A stretch of DNA of 64,000 bases from an uncultured Verrucomicrobiota bacterium (GCA_937996795.1 CALKUH010000050.1:1-64000); one strand, 5' to 3'; counted from the stretch's first letter, positions 9,942-18,301 are shown. Notes: generated from the sequence alone by a model not told the origin. Made by a program: numbers and translations.

Positions 9942-10604
9942 TTACGGGAACTGGCCGCCGCGCGGATAGGCCGCCGGCATGTTGGTCACTGCGCCTGAAA
10001 AGAAGAAGTTCGTGATGGTGGCCGTGCTCTTGTCCATGCTGTACACGCTGCCGCCGTAGGTCACGACGACGCTGGCTTTGTCGTTGAAGGGCAAGGAGGA
10101 GCCACTCAATCCCTGAAACTGACCGAGATTCTTCGCGGCGGTAAGATTGATGTTTTGTGTGAAGAACACAGGTGTGCCGGCGCCGGTGCCCGAGTTTACG
10201 CCGAGCGTCACGCACCAGGCGTTGCGCAGATCCGCGCCGCGGAATTCCGTCAGATCGCGGGCCGGGGAGATGCCCTTGGCCGCGAAGAAGGCGAAGTTGA
10301 TGTTGAAGGACTCGTTCGTCGCGATTTTCTCGAAGAAGTCGTTCGAGTTCGGCAGCCCGTTCGTCGGCCAGGAAACGGAGCCGGCCGTCGCCTGCAAGCC
10401 GAGCGGGTTGCTCATGTCTTCGGCGAACATCAGCGTGTAGAGCTGCTTGCCGTTGCTGATGGTCTGGGTGACGTTGCCTTTCAGCAGCGCGTTGCTCACC
10501 GCCGGGGTCAGGATGGCGGCCAGCGTGGCGATGATCGCGATAACGACCAGCAATTCGATGAGGGTGAATCCCTTTTTCTGCAGACGGCGCAACAGCTTGA
10601 TCAT
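9942..10604 (-). CDS. Prepilin-type N-methylation protein
   Basis: The 220-residue type IV pilin or pseudopilin-like protein starts MIKLLRRLQKKGFTLIEL. The GFTLIEL processing site for prepilin peptidase is followed by the hydrophobic helix VVIAIIATLAAIL, which would anchor it in the membrane and form the filament core. The remainder (about 45-220) is a soluble domain rich in Asn, Thr and Phe that I do not recognise; it lacks the H-X9-DG motif. AGGAG lies before the ATG at 10604. No pilus assembly genes are nearby. It is divergent from queA. Confidence 0.85.
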   Translation of the reverse strand: MIKLLRRLQKKGFTLIELLVVIAIIATLAAILTPAVSNALLKGNVTQTISNGKQLYTLMFAEDMSNPLGLQATAGSVSWPTNGLPNSNDFFEKIATNESFNINFAFFAAKGISPARDLTEFRGADLRNAWCVTLGVNSGTGAGTPVFFTQNINLTAAKNLGQFQGLSGSSLPFNDKASVVVTYGGSVYSMDKSTATITNFFFSGAVTNMPAAYPRGGQFP

Positions 10605-10707
10605 GATGAGCTCCTGTGGTTCTTTGAACGCGTTGTCGGCAGACCCGCGTTCACCCGGGAAAAAAGAGTACCCCGGGGGCCGCCCCGGCGTCAACACTCC
10701 GAACTTC

Positions 10708-11793
10708 GTGAAAACCAGCGATTTTGATTATGTCCTGCCCCCGGAACGGATCGCCCAGGATCCGGCGGAGCGCCGCGATGGATCACGCATGATGGTCCTC
10801 CACCGGGCCACCCGGCGATGGGAACACAAGCGCTTCACCGACCTGCCCTCATACCTGCGCGCGGGCGACCTGCTGGTCTTCAACGACACGAAGGTCATCC
10901 CGGCCCGCCTGTTCGGGCGCAAACCCGGCACCGGCGGCCTCGCCGAACTCTTCCTGCTCGAGGAGCGCGAGCCGGGGGTTTGGGACATCCTGCTGCGCTG
11001 CCGCCGCCGCCCCCATCCCGGAGGGCAGCTTGAGCTGGAGGGCGGGGGCTCCGCCGAGATTCTGTCCTATGGTGAACAAGGCGCGGCGACGGTCCGGTTC
11101 CACATCGACCGCCCGGTGCTCGCGTATTTGGAGATGCACGGGCATACGCCGCTGCCGCCTTACATTAAGAGAGTGACCGGTAATCAGTTATCAGTGACCA
11201 GTGAAGGCGCCGAACCGATCACCGGTCACCGGTCACCGGTCACGGACAAGGAGCGCTACCAGACCGTCTATGCGCGGGCGCCCGGCTCCGTGGCGGCGCC
11301 GACGGCGGGGTTGCATTTTACGCCCGGACTGCTGGAGCGCCTGGCCGCGCAGGGCATACCGCGCGCAGAGGTGACGCTGCACGTCGGGATTGGAACGTTC
11401 CGGCCCGTCAGCGCGGAGCGCGTCGAAGATCACGTGATGCACGAGGAGCGGTACTGCGTTCCCGAAGGGACCGCCCGCGCGATCGCGAACACCCGCGCGA
11501 ACGGCGGACGTGTCGTTGCGGTGGGCACCACGACCGTGCGCACGCTGGAAAGTGTTTCGGCCCGGCACGGCGCCGTCGTGGCGGATTCCGGGCGGACCGG
11601 CATCTTCATTTATCCGCCCTACACCTTCCGCGCGGTGGACGCGATGCTCACGAACTTCCACCTTCCGCAATCGACGTTGCTCATGATGATTTCCGCCTTT
11701 GCGGATCGCGAGTTCATCCTCGCCGCCTACGCCGAAGCCGTTAAGGAGCAGTACCGCTTTTTCAGCTACGGCGATTGCATGCTGATTCTGTAG
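10708..11793 (+). CDS. queA: S-adenosylmethionine:tRNA ribosyltransferase-isomerase
   Basis: QueA makes epoxyqueuosine at the wobble base of tRNAs with GUN anticodons. The family start KTSDFDYVLPPERIAQ directly follows a GTG at 10708, the best start, although no strong ribosome site is visible. Other signatures are FNDTKVIPARLFG, SVAAPTAGLHFT and FHLPQSTLLMM. At 361 residues it is slightly long because 24 extra residues sit between PPYIKR and DKERYQTVYA, encoded exactly by a dispersed repeat (11173-11244). The insert keeps the frame and falls in a region that is a short variable loop in relatives, so the enzyme is probably active. It converges with lysA and the two stop codons share a palindrome. 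Confidence 0.93.
   Translation: MKTSDFDYVLPPERIAQDPAERRDGSRMMVLHRATRRWEHKRFTDLPSYLRAGDLLVFNDTKVIPARLFGRKPGTGGLAELFLLEEREPGVWDILLRCRRRPHPGGQLELEGGGSAEILSYGEQGAATVRFHIDRPVLAYLEMHGHTPLPPYIKRVTGNQLSVTSEGAEPITGHRSPVTDKERYQTVYARAPGSVAAPTAGLHFTPGLLERLAAQGIPRAEVTLHVGIGTFRPVSAERVEDHVMHEERYCVPEGTARAIANTRANGGRVVAVGTTTVRTLESVSARHGAVVADSGRTGIFIYPPYTFRAVDAMLTNFHLPQSTLLMMISAFADREFILAAYAEAVKEQYRFFSYGDCMLIL
11173..11244 (+). repeat. Repeat inserted in frame inside queA
   Basis: These 72 bases form 24 codons within queA: GTGACCGGT and AGTGACCAGTG units at the left, and three ACCGGTC units at the right that are their inverse, so the whole can fold as a hairpin. It matches the family at 6526-6565 and 26168-26205. 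QueA proteins normally have only a few residues here, so this looks like a recent insertion tolerated in a surface loop. Confidence 0.8.
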
Positions 11794-11821
11794 GAAATGC
11801 CGCGCCGCGCGGCATTTCCTA
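11791..11821. terminator. Palindrome holding both stop codons of queA and lysA
   Basis: A perfect 14-bp stem, TAGGAAATGCCGCG with CGCGGCATTTCCTA, and a 3-base loop lies between the convergent genes. Its first three bases are the queA TAG stop and its last three are the lysA stop (TAG on the minus strand). The arms are AT-rich at the base, so each strand ends in a few U residues after the GC stem. It probably serves as a bidirectional terminator. Confidence 0.7.
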
Positions 11822-13069
11822 CCACGCCGGGATCCGCTCGCCCCGCACCAGGTCCTCGAACGTCTCGCGCGAGCGCACGACTTCGTGGCGGCCGCCGCTG
11901 ACCATGATCTCGGCCGCGCGGGTGCGGCTGTTGTAGTTGGAGGACATCGAGAACGCGTAGGCGCCGGCGCTGTGCACGGCGAGCAGGTCGCCCTGTTGCG
12001 CGGCGGGCAGGTCGCGGTCCAGCGCGAGGAAGTCGCCCGACTCGCAGACCGGGCCGACGACATCGCCGAACACCGTGCCGTCGGTTTGCTTCACGGCGGA
12101 AATTTCGTGGTGCGCCTGGTAGAGCGGCGGGCGGATCAGGTCGTTCATCGCCGCGTCCACGATCAGGAACTGCTTGGACGGCCCCTGCTTCACGTATTGC
12201 ACGCGCGTCACGAGCAGGCCGGCGTTGCCGACGATGAACCGGCCCGGCTCCATCAGGATCTGCACGCCCAGCGGCTTGAGGATCGGCACCACCGCGTCCG
12301 CAAACGTCTTCGGCAGCAGCGGCTCCTGGTCGGGGCGGTAGCGGATGCCGATGCCGCCGCCGATGTCGAGCATGCGGAACGTCGGATAGCGCGCCTTCAA
12401 CTGGCGGCACACCTGCGCCACTTTTTCCGCGGCCTCCGCGTACGGCTGCGCGGACAGGATCTGCGAGCCGATGTGCATGTGAAGGCCCGCGATTTCGAGC
12501 CCCGGCAGCTTCGCGGCCCGCTCGTAGATTTGCAGGGCGCGCAGGATGTCGACGCCGAACTTGTTCTCCTTCTTGCCCGTGCTGATGTACTTGTGCGTCT
12601 TCGGGTCGACATCCGGATTCACGCGGATCGCGATCCGCCCCGTCACGCCCATCGCGGTCGCGCGCGCGGAGATGCGGTCCAGCTCGGCCTCCGATTCCAC
12701 GGTGAACAGCAGGATGTTCTCGCGCAGCGCCGCGTCAATCTCGTCCTCCGTCTTGCCCACGCCCGCGAACGTGATCTTGTCCGCCGGGATGCCCGCGCGC
12801 CGCGCGCGCGCCAGCTCGCCCGCCGACACGACGTCCGCCCCCGCGCCCTCCGCCGCCAGCGTCGCGATCACCGCTGCGTTCGAGTTCACCTTCACCGCGT
12901 AGCAGACCAGCGGCTTCAGCTCCGCCAGCGCGTCCTTCAGCGCGCGGAAATGCGCCTGGATATAGGTCCGGCTGTAGATGAACAGCGGCGTCCCATACCG
13001 TTCCGCCAACTCCGCCACCGCCACGTCTTCCGCGAACAACTGACCACCGCGATACGTAAAGACTTCCAT
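11819..13069 (-). CDS. lysA: Diaminopimelate decarboxylase
   Basis: This PLP enzyme of the alanine-racemase fold decarboxylates meso-diaminopimelate to lysine, the last step of lysine synthesis. In the 416-residue product the PLP lysine is Lys60 (CYAVKVNSN), the phosphate-binding glycines are GGGIGIRY, and EPGRFIVG and CESGDFLA are the C-terminal substrate and cofactor motifs. Length is normal. The ATG at 13069 follows GGAG at the correct distance, and that GGAG belongs to the left inverted repeat of the adjacent GxxExxY element, so insertion of the element may have set the ribosome site of lysA. Confidence 0.95.
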   Translation of the reverse strand: MEVFTYRGGQLFAEDVAVAELAERYGTPLFIYSRTYIQAHFRALKDALAELKPLVCYAVKVNSNAAVIATLAAEGAGADVVSAGELARARRAGIPADKITFAGVGKTEDEIDAALRENILLFTVESEAELDRISARATAMGVTGRIAIRVNPDVDPKTHKYISTGKKENKFGVDILRALQIYERAAKLPGLEIAGLHMHIGSQILSAQPYAEAAEKVAQVCRQLKARYPTFRMLDIGGGIGIRYRPDQEPLLPKTFADAVVPILKPLGVQILMEPGRFIVGNAGLLVTRVQYVKQGPSKQFLIVDAAMNDLIRPPLYQAHHEISAVKQTDGTVFGDVVGPVCESGDFLALDRDLPAAQQGDLLAVHSAGAYAFSMSSNYNSRTRAAEIMVSGGRHEVVRSRETFEDLVRGERIPAW

Positions 13070-13072
13070 GAT

Positions 13073-13530
13073 AACTCCGCGAATTTTCGCGAATGGGCGC
13101 GAATTTATCGAGAACTGTCCAGGACGATTCGTTCCCATTCAAGCGATGAATTTCTAAAGTTCAGAATCAGACCAACCTTGAGACCTGTCACGCGCAGATA
13201 GTTCAGCATTTGCGCCCGCTCCACATCCGTGATCTCCGCGATGCTTTTCGCATCAACGATTACGCGACCCTCAACCACAAGATCCGGAATGTACTCATCC
13301 ACCTGCTCGCCGCGGTAGTGAATCGGATAGGACGACTGTTTTGAAAAGGAAATGGATTCAAAACGGAAGTCGACCTCAAGCGCTCGCTCGTACGTTTTCT
13401 CCCGCAATCCGCGCCCCACCTCGCCATGAACACGCATCGCGCACCCGACGATGCGGAACACCAACTCCTTCTCCAACAACTCCGCCATGAAACTCCCCAT
13501 TCGCGCCCATTTGCGCTAATTAGCGGAGTT
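13073..13530. mobile_element. GxxExxY gene cassette with 32-bp terminal inverted repeats
   Basis: The segment 13073-13104 (starting AACTCCGCGAATTTTCGCGA) and the reverse complement of 13499-13530 (starting AACTCCGCTAATTAGCGCAA) match at 28 of 32 positions and share the core AATGGGCGCGAAT. Between them lies almost exactly one gene, whose stop codon begins one base inside the left repeat. The outer edges touch lysA (start 4 bp away) and the argG stop codon (13529-13531). No transposase is inside, so it would be a non-autonomous element. I see no clear target-site duplication. Confidence 0.65.
13105..13488 (-). CDS. GxxExxY family protein (PD-(D/E)XK-like)
   Basis: The 127-residue protein belongs to the GxxExxY family, related to PD-(D/E)XK nucleases. 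The naming motif is GLREKTY (Gly, Glu and Tyr in register), preceded by IVGCAMRVHGEVG. A nuclease-like core follows with EYIPDLVVEGRVIVDAKS, where Asp and Asp-x-Lys would be active-site residues, and LNYLRVTGLKVGLILNF. The family's biological role is not established. The start at 13488 is preferred because GGGGAG precedes it; an in-frame ATG at 13500 is also possible. The gene fills the space between two inverted repeats, suggesting it moved as a unit. Confidence 0.88.
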   Translation of the reverse strand: MAELLEKELVFRIVGCAMRVHGEVGRGLREKTYERALEVDFRFESISFSKQSSYPIHYRGEQVDEYIPDLVVEGRVIVDAKSIAEITDVERAQMLNYLRVTGLKVGLILNFRNSSLEWERIVLDSSR

Positions 13531-14731
13531 ATTTCTGCCCCATCTTCGCCCGCACGCGGAGGCGGAGGGCGTTGAGTTTGATGAAGCCGGTCGCGTCGCT
13601 TTGGTTGTAGCCGCCCGCGCCCTCGAAGCTGGCCATGTGCGGGTCGTAGAGCGACTTCCGCGCCTTGCGGCCGACCACGCTCGCGGTGCCCTTGTAGAGC
13701 TTGATTCGCGCGACGCCGGTCACGTTCGCCACCGCCTCGTCCATCGCCGTCTGCAGCATCTCGCGCTCCGGCGCGTACCAGAAGCCGTTGTACACCAGCT
13801 TCGCGTACTGCGGGATCAGGCTGTTGCGCAGGTGCAGCACTTCGCGGTCCATCGTGAGCTGCTCCACCGCCTCGCGCGCGCGGTGCAGAATCGTGCCGCC
13901 CGGCGTCTCGTACACGCCGCGGCTCTTCATGCCGACGAACCGGTTCTCGACGAGATCGATGCGGCCCACGCCGTGCTTGCCGCCCAGCTTGTTCAGCACC
14001 TGCATCACGCCGAGCGGGTTCAGTTTCTTCCCGTTCACCGCCACCGCGTTGCCGGCCTTGAATTCCACCTCGACATACTCCGGCTTCGCCGGCGCCTGCT
14101 CCGGGCTCACGCTCAGCTTGAACATGTCCGCCGGCGGCTCGTTCCACGGATCCTCCAGGATGCCGCCCTCGAAGCTGATGTGCAGCAGGTTGCGGTCCAT
14201 CGAATACGGCTTCTTCGCCGACGCCTCGACCGGGATGCCGTGCGCCTCGCAATACGCCAGCATGTCATTGCGCCCGGTGAACTGCTTGCGGTAGCGCTCC
14301 TCGCGCCACGGCGCGATCACCTGGATGCCGGGCCGCAGCGCGTACGCCGTCAGCTCGAACCGTACCTGGTCGTTGCCCTTGCCCGTCGCGCCGTGCGCGA
14401 TCGCATCCGCGCCCTCGGCCACCGCGATCTCCACCATCCGCTTCGCGATCAGCGGGCGCGCGATCGACGTGCCCAGCAGGTAGCCGCTCTCATACACCGC
14501 GCCCGCGCGGATCATCGGGAACACGAAATCGCGCGCGAACTCTTCGCGCAGGTCGTCCACATAGCACTTCGCCGCGCCGGACTTCCGCGCCTTCGCCTTG
14601 AGCCCCTTGAGCTCCTCCTCCTGCCCGACATCCGCCGCGAAGCAGATCACCTCCGCGTTGTACGTCTCCTTGATCCACCCGAGGATCACCGACGTGTCCA
14701 GACCGCCCGAATATGCCAATACCACGCGCAT
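13529..14731 (-). CDS. argG: Argininosuccinate synthase
   Basis: This joins citrulline and aspartate using ATP in arginine synthesis. The 400-residue protein opens with the PP-loop AYSGGLDTS, followed by the family motifs HGATGKGNDQVRFE and APWRE. Length and ends are typical. argH is not adjacent. The TAA stop codon overlaps the outer base of the right inverted repeat of the neighbouring GxxExxY element. The reading frame ends normally (RVRAKMGQK), so the insertion did not damage the enzyme. Confidence 0.97.
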   Translation of the reverse strand: MRVVLAYSGGLDTSVILGWIKETYNAEVICFAADVGQEEELKGLKAKARKSGAAKCYVDDLREEFARDFVFPMIRAGAVYESGYLLGTSIARPLIAKRMVEIAVAEGADAIAHGATGKGNDQVRFELTAYALRPGIQVIAPWREERYRKQFTGRNDMLAYCEAHGIPVEASAKKPYSMDRNLLHISFEGGILEDPWNEPPADMFKLSVSPEQAPAKPEYVEVEFKAGNAVAVNGKKLNPLGVMQVLNKLGGKHGVGRIDLVENRFVGMKSRGVYETPGGTILHRAREAVEQLTMDREVLHLRNSLIPQYAKLVYNGFWYAPEREMLQTAMDEAVANVTGVARIKLYKGTASVVGRKARKSLYDPHMASFEGAGGYNQSDATGFIKLNALRLRVRAKMGQK

Positions 14732-14782
14732 GATGTTTCTCCGTAAAAACTACGAATCCAACCTTGTTCCGCCGCTGAAATA

Positions 14783-17164
14783 ATGCTGCATGCGGCGCAC
14801 CGGTTCTTGTATCGTGTGGCTTCCAATATGCAATATCCAAACGCGATGCGGCTGCCGCCTCGAGAACGCGCGGTGCTGGCCGCGCTGGTGGTCCTCGCGC
14901 TGTGCATGCGCGGATATCTGGCGTGGGTGGGGCAGTGGTCCACCGACCCCGACCGCGGCATCGTGAACCTCATGGCCCTGCACATGGCCGAGGGCCGCGC
15001 GTGGCCCGTGTTCTATTACGGGCAGGCCTACATGGGCAGCCTGGAACCGTTCCTCTCGTCCTTGTTCGTACGCCTGCTTGGCCCCTCCGGTTTTGCCGTC
15101 GGCCTCGGCACGGCGGTCCCGGCGGCGCTGCTCGTGATCCCCGTCTATTTCCTCGCGCGCCGGATCGCGGGCCCGCTGGCCGCGACGCTTGCCGCTGCTT
15201 TCCTCGTGATCGGCCCCGACCCGTTCGCGGCCTACATGTCGTCCCCGCGCGGCGGCTATGCGCTGGTCCTGCTGTTCAACACCTTGATCCTGCTTCTCGG
15301 TGCGCGCATGGCCGACCGGGCGTGGCGGCGGGAACCCCTCCCCGCTTCGGATTGGCTCTGGATCGGCCTGCTCGGCGGCCTCGGGTGGTGGATCGGCCCG
15401 ATGGTGGTGTCGGCGCTCGGCGCCGCGGGACTCGTGGTGCTGGTCGCGCTGCGCGGCCGCTTCTGGATTCCCGGGATCGCCTGGGCCGCCGGCGCGTTTG
15501 TAGCCGGCGCCGCGCCGTGGTGGCTCTGGAACGCGCGCAATGACTGGCAGTCGCTCTCGATGTTCAGCAGTGTTGGCGGCGCCTCGGTGGGAAGCGGCGC
15601 CGCGCGCCTGCTGCGCCGCACCTGGGACGCCCTCGGCTTCCCCGCGCTCGGCTGGTCGTCCGCCCTGCTTATCGGGCTCGTCCTCGCGCTTTTGCTCGCC
15701 TTCGTCGGCGCGGCGTATTGGCGGATGCGCCGCGATCCACGCCCGACCGCACCCTGGGCGCTCGCCGCAACGCTCCTGTTTGTCCTGTTGTTCGGCTATG
15801 CGTACAGCACGTCCAGTTTCAACCGGACGGAAACCCTCCGCTACCTGCTCCCGCTCTATCCCGCCGTCGCGGTGCTGTTCGGCGCCGCCTGCGCCGCGGC
15901 CGGCGCCCGATCCCGCGTCCTCGCCGTCCTGATGGCCCTGCCCTTTCTCGCGCCGCATGTGGAGGCGCGCCTGCGGAACCGGGGTCCGGACTCGCGCCGC
16001 GAAGAAATTGCGACCGCCGCCGCGTTCGCGGACGAGTTGTCCCGCCGCGGGATCGACGCCGTCTTCGCCTCGTATCACAACCACTGGAAAAATTTCGTCA
16101 CCCGCGGCGCGTTCCCGTTTGTCGAGCCGAGCGGTGATTGCGTGCCGCTCAATGACTGCGCCGGCCTGCTCGCCCGGCGCCCCGCCTATCTCATCTCCAA
16201 GGACCTCGAAACCTTCGCCGATGCCACGCGCACCCGCGCGACCATGTGGAAACTGCGAGGGGGCACGGTGGCGGTGGATCTACAGTGCGCGGCCACCCCG
16301 TCGCGCCCGCTGCCGGTGACGGACGTCGCCGCCGCCACCGTGGTGCCCGGCGGTGAAGAGAGCCGCGCGGCCCTCGACCAGAACGTCGCAACCAGCTGGC
16401 GCGCGGACAGCCTCAAGGACCACCCGGCCCCGGCGCTCGAACTTCGTCTCACCCGCCCCGTGTGTGTGACCGGACTGCGCCTCTTCAGCCGCTCGTGGCG
16501 CTACCCGCTCTACACGAAAATCGAAGGCCGCGCCGCCGGCACCGAGCCCTGGCAGTCCCTGACGCCCGATACGCGTCTCACCGATTGGTATTGGAGCGGG
16601 CCGCAACTCTATGCGCGGGATTTGTACTACGCGCCGGAAGTGAGCTGCCCCCCGACCACGGTCACGGAAATCCGGGTTTCCTGCCCCGCCTCGCCGAATC
16701 GCCCCTCGTACCGGTTCTACCTCTCCGAGGTCGTCGTGCTGGAGGCCGATGTGGAAGCCGAATCCTCCACGCCGCCCGATCCCGACGCCGTGATCGCACA
16801 GTGCCGCGCCACCGGCGTCCGCGCGATGTATGCCCACCGCTGGCTCGCCGACCGCATCGGGGTTCGCTCGCTGCCCGACCTTCAAACCGACTACTCCGCG
16901 CGCCTGCGCCGCACCACCAGCACCGCGCGCGGCGGCCCGCCCCACGGCTTCACCACCATCACCAACCTCCACCATACCGCGTTCTACAGCACCCCCGCCT
17001 GCGCCGCCCACAACCGCGCCGTGCTCGAAACCGCCGGGTGCGCCATCGCGGAGGACCCCGTGCCCGGCGGACACCTGCTGCGCGTCACCCGCGCCCCCGC
17101 CACCGACGTCGCCTTCGTCTGGACCGGCGACCTGCTGCTGCGCGACGCCCCCGACACGCCGTAG
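14783..17164 (+). CDS. Polytopic GT-C-like glycosyltransferase with C-terminal beta domain
   Basis: The 793-residue membrane protein has about 8-11 hydrophobic helices in its first 440 residues, with an early acidic pair after the first helix (STDPDRG) as in GT-C/PMT-like lipid-linked sugar transferases. The C-terminal 350 residues are soluble, and about 470-620 resembles a discoidin (F5/8 type C) fold: LDQNVATSWRADS, then RLTRPVCVTGLRLF and the repeated beta pattern. It may move a sugar from a polyprenyl carrier to a surface acceptor. The start is uncertain: ATG 14846 is an alternative and neither has a clear ribosome site. It is divergent from argG. Confidence 0.6.
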   Translation: MLHAAHRFLYRVASNMQYPNAMRLPPRERAVLAALVVLALCMRGYLAWVGQWSTDPDRGIVNLMALHMAEGRAWPVFYYGQAYMGSLEPFLSSLFVRLLGPSGFAVGLGTAVPAALLVIPVYFLARRIAGPLAATLAAAFLVIGPDPFAAYMSSPRGGYALVLLFNTLILLLGARMADRAWRREPLPASDWLWIGLLGGLGWWIGPMVVSALGAAGLVVLVALRGRFWIPGIAWAAGAFVAGAAPWWLWNARNDWQSLSMFSSVGGASVGSGAARLLRRTWDALGFPALGWSSALLIGLVLALLLAFVGAAYWRMRRDPRPTAPWALAATLLFVLLFGYAYSTSSFNRTETLRYLLPLYPAVAVLFGAACAAAGARSRVLAVLMALPFLAPHVEARLRNRGPDSRREEIATAAAFADELSRRGIDAVFASYHNHWKNFVTRGAFPFVEPSGDCVPLNDCAGLLARRPAYLISKDLETFADATRTRATMWKLRGGTVAVDLQCAATPSRPLPVTDVAAATVVPGGEESRAALDQNVATSWRADSLKDHPAPALELRLTRPVCVTGLRLFSRSWRYPLYTKIEGRAAGTEPWQSLTPDTRLTDWYWSGPQLYARDLYYAPEVSCPPTTVTEIRVSCPASPNRPSYRFYLSEVVVLEADVEAESSTPPDPDAVIAQCRATGVRAMYAHRWLADRIGVRSLPDLQTDYSARLRRTTSTARGGPPHGFTTITNLHHTAFYSTPACAAHNRAVLETAGCAIAEDPVPGGHLLRVTRAPATDVAFVWTGDLLLRDAPDTP

Positions 17165-17177
17165 CCGCGGCGAAAAA

Positions 17178-17240
17178 TTACAGACGTTGCAAACGCCGAA
17201 AAAACTTTTTACAGACGTTGCAACTTCCTCCCTGACACCC
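17178..17240. repeat. TTACAGACGTTG repeat element, copy 2
   Basis: Two ACAGACGTTG words at 17180-17189 and 17211-17220 have the same 31-bp spacing as in copy 1 (7866-7953). The second is followed by TTCCTCCCTGACACCCG, which also occurs near 49522-49538. It lies between the glycosyltransferase stop and nth. The spacer is AAACGCCGAAAAAACTTTT, similar in A/T pattern but not identical to copy 1. Confidence 0.75.
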
Positions 17241-17268
17241 GGCACCTGAAACCCTCCTCACCCCAAAA

Positions 17269-17892
17269 ATGACCCGCACCGAACGCGCGCAGTACGTCGG
17301 CCGCCGACTCGACGACTTTTTTCCGGACGTCGACGCGCCGCTCGCGCACGCCGACCCGTTTACGCTGCTCGTCGCGGTGATCCTCTCGGCGCAGTGCACG
17401 GACAAGCGCGTGAACGAAATCACGCCGGCACTGTTTGCGCTCGCCGATACGCCGCAAAAAATGGCCGCGCTGCCGGTCGCCACGATCCGCCGCATCATCC
17501 GCCCCTGCGGCCTCGCGCCCGCCAAGTCGAAGGCGATCCGCGCGACGGCGAAGCTGCTGCTGGAAAAGCATGACGGTGTGGTTCCGCGCACATTCGAGGA
17601 GTTGGAGGCGCTGCCCGGCGTCGGCCACAAGACGGCGTCGGTCGTGATGAGCCAGGCGTTCGGCGAACACGCGTTCCCCGTGGATACGCACATCCACCGG
17701 ATCGCGAAGCGGTGGAAGCTCACGCGCGGACGAAACGTCGTCGAGACCGAGCGCGATTTGAAAAAGCTGTTTCCGCCCGCCGACTGGCACAAGCGCCACC
17801 TGCAAATCATCTTCTACGGCCGCGCCCACTGCACCGCGCGCGGGTGCGACGGCCGGCGCTGCCCGATCTGCAGCGAATTGCGGGCGCAGTGA
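17269..17892 (+). CDS. nth: Endonuclease III (DNA glycosylase/AP lyase)
   Basis: This base-excision-repair enzyme removes oxidised pyrimidines and cleaves at abasic sites. The 207-residue protein has the helix-hairpin-helix LPGVGHKTA with catalytic Lys121, and catalytic Asp139 in VDTHIHR. Four C-terminal cysteines (188, 193, 198, 201) could hold a cluster, but their spacing (4-4-2 residues between) differs from the standard 6-2-5 loop, so a [4Fe-4S] cluster is not certain. The next gene starts 55 bp downstream on the same strand. A second, more divergent family member lies at 26232. Confidence 0.93.
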   Translation: MTRTERAQYVGRRLDDFFPDVDAPLAHADPFTLLVAVILSAQCTDKRVNEITPALFALADTPQKMAALPVATIRRIIRPCGLAPAKSKAIRATAKLLLEKHDGVVPRTFEELEALPGVGHKTASVVMSQAFGEHAFPVDTHIHRIAKRWKLTRGRNVVETERDLKKLFPPADWHKRHLQIIFYGRAHCTARGCDGRRCPICSELRAQ

Positions 17893-17947
17893 TGCGCCGC
17901 CCCATTTGTCGCTTGCCCGGCGGCGGGGATCGGCTGAAGCTGTCCGC

Positions 17948-18301
17948 ATGGAACTGCTCGGGTACATCGCGATCGGGTTGGTGGCGGGCGTGGCCAGCGG
18001 CTGTTTCGGCATCGGCGGCGGCGTGCTGATCGTGCCTGCGCTGATGCTGTTTTTTAAAGTGCCCTACACGGTGGCCGTCGGCACGTCGCTCGCACTGATC
18101 ATCCCGATTTCCCTCGCGGGCACGCTCACGCACCAGAAATTCGGCGCCATCGACTGGCGCATTTTCACCGCCTGCGCGGTGGCGGGCGTGATCGGCGCGA
18201 TCATCGGCGCGCTGCTGGTGCAGAAGGTGCCCGAGCTCTACGCGAAACGCGGCTTTGCGCTCTTCCTGCTCTACGCCGCGTGGCGGCTCTGGTTTAAATG
18301 A
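17948..18301 (+). CDS. Half-size TauE/SafE family membrane protein
   Basis: The 117-residue membrane protein has four hydrophobic helices and one TauE/SafE repeat: GLVAGVASGCFGIGGGVLIVPAL is the hallmark glycine-rich segment. Full-length members have two such halves (about 250 residues), so this one would act as a dimer if functional. The family exports sulfite, sulfoacetate or other organic anions; the substrate here is unknown. The ATG at 17948 is chosen because the helix starts right after it. Its stop overlaps the start of the next gene by 4 bp (ATGA at 18298-18301), suggesting coupled translation. Confidence 0.8.
   Translation: MELLGYIAIGLVAGVASGCFGIGGGVLIVPALMLFFKVPYTVAVGTSLALIIPISLAGTLTHQKFGAIDWRIFTACAVAGVIGAIIGALLVQKVPELYAKRGFALFLLYAAWRLWFK

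Noticed and set aside
13073..13530. Simple integron-type attC cassette
   Set aside because: The two ends are inverted relative to each other, not direct repeats as attC sites would be, and no integrase is present.
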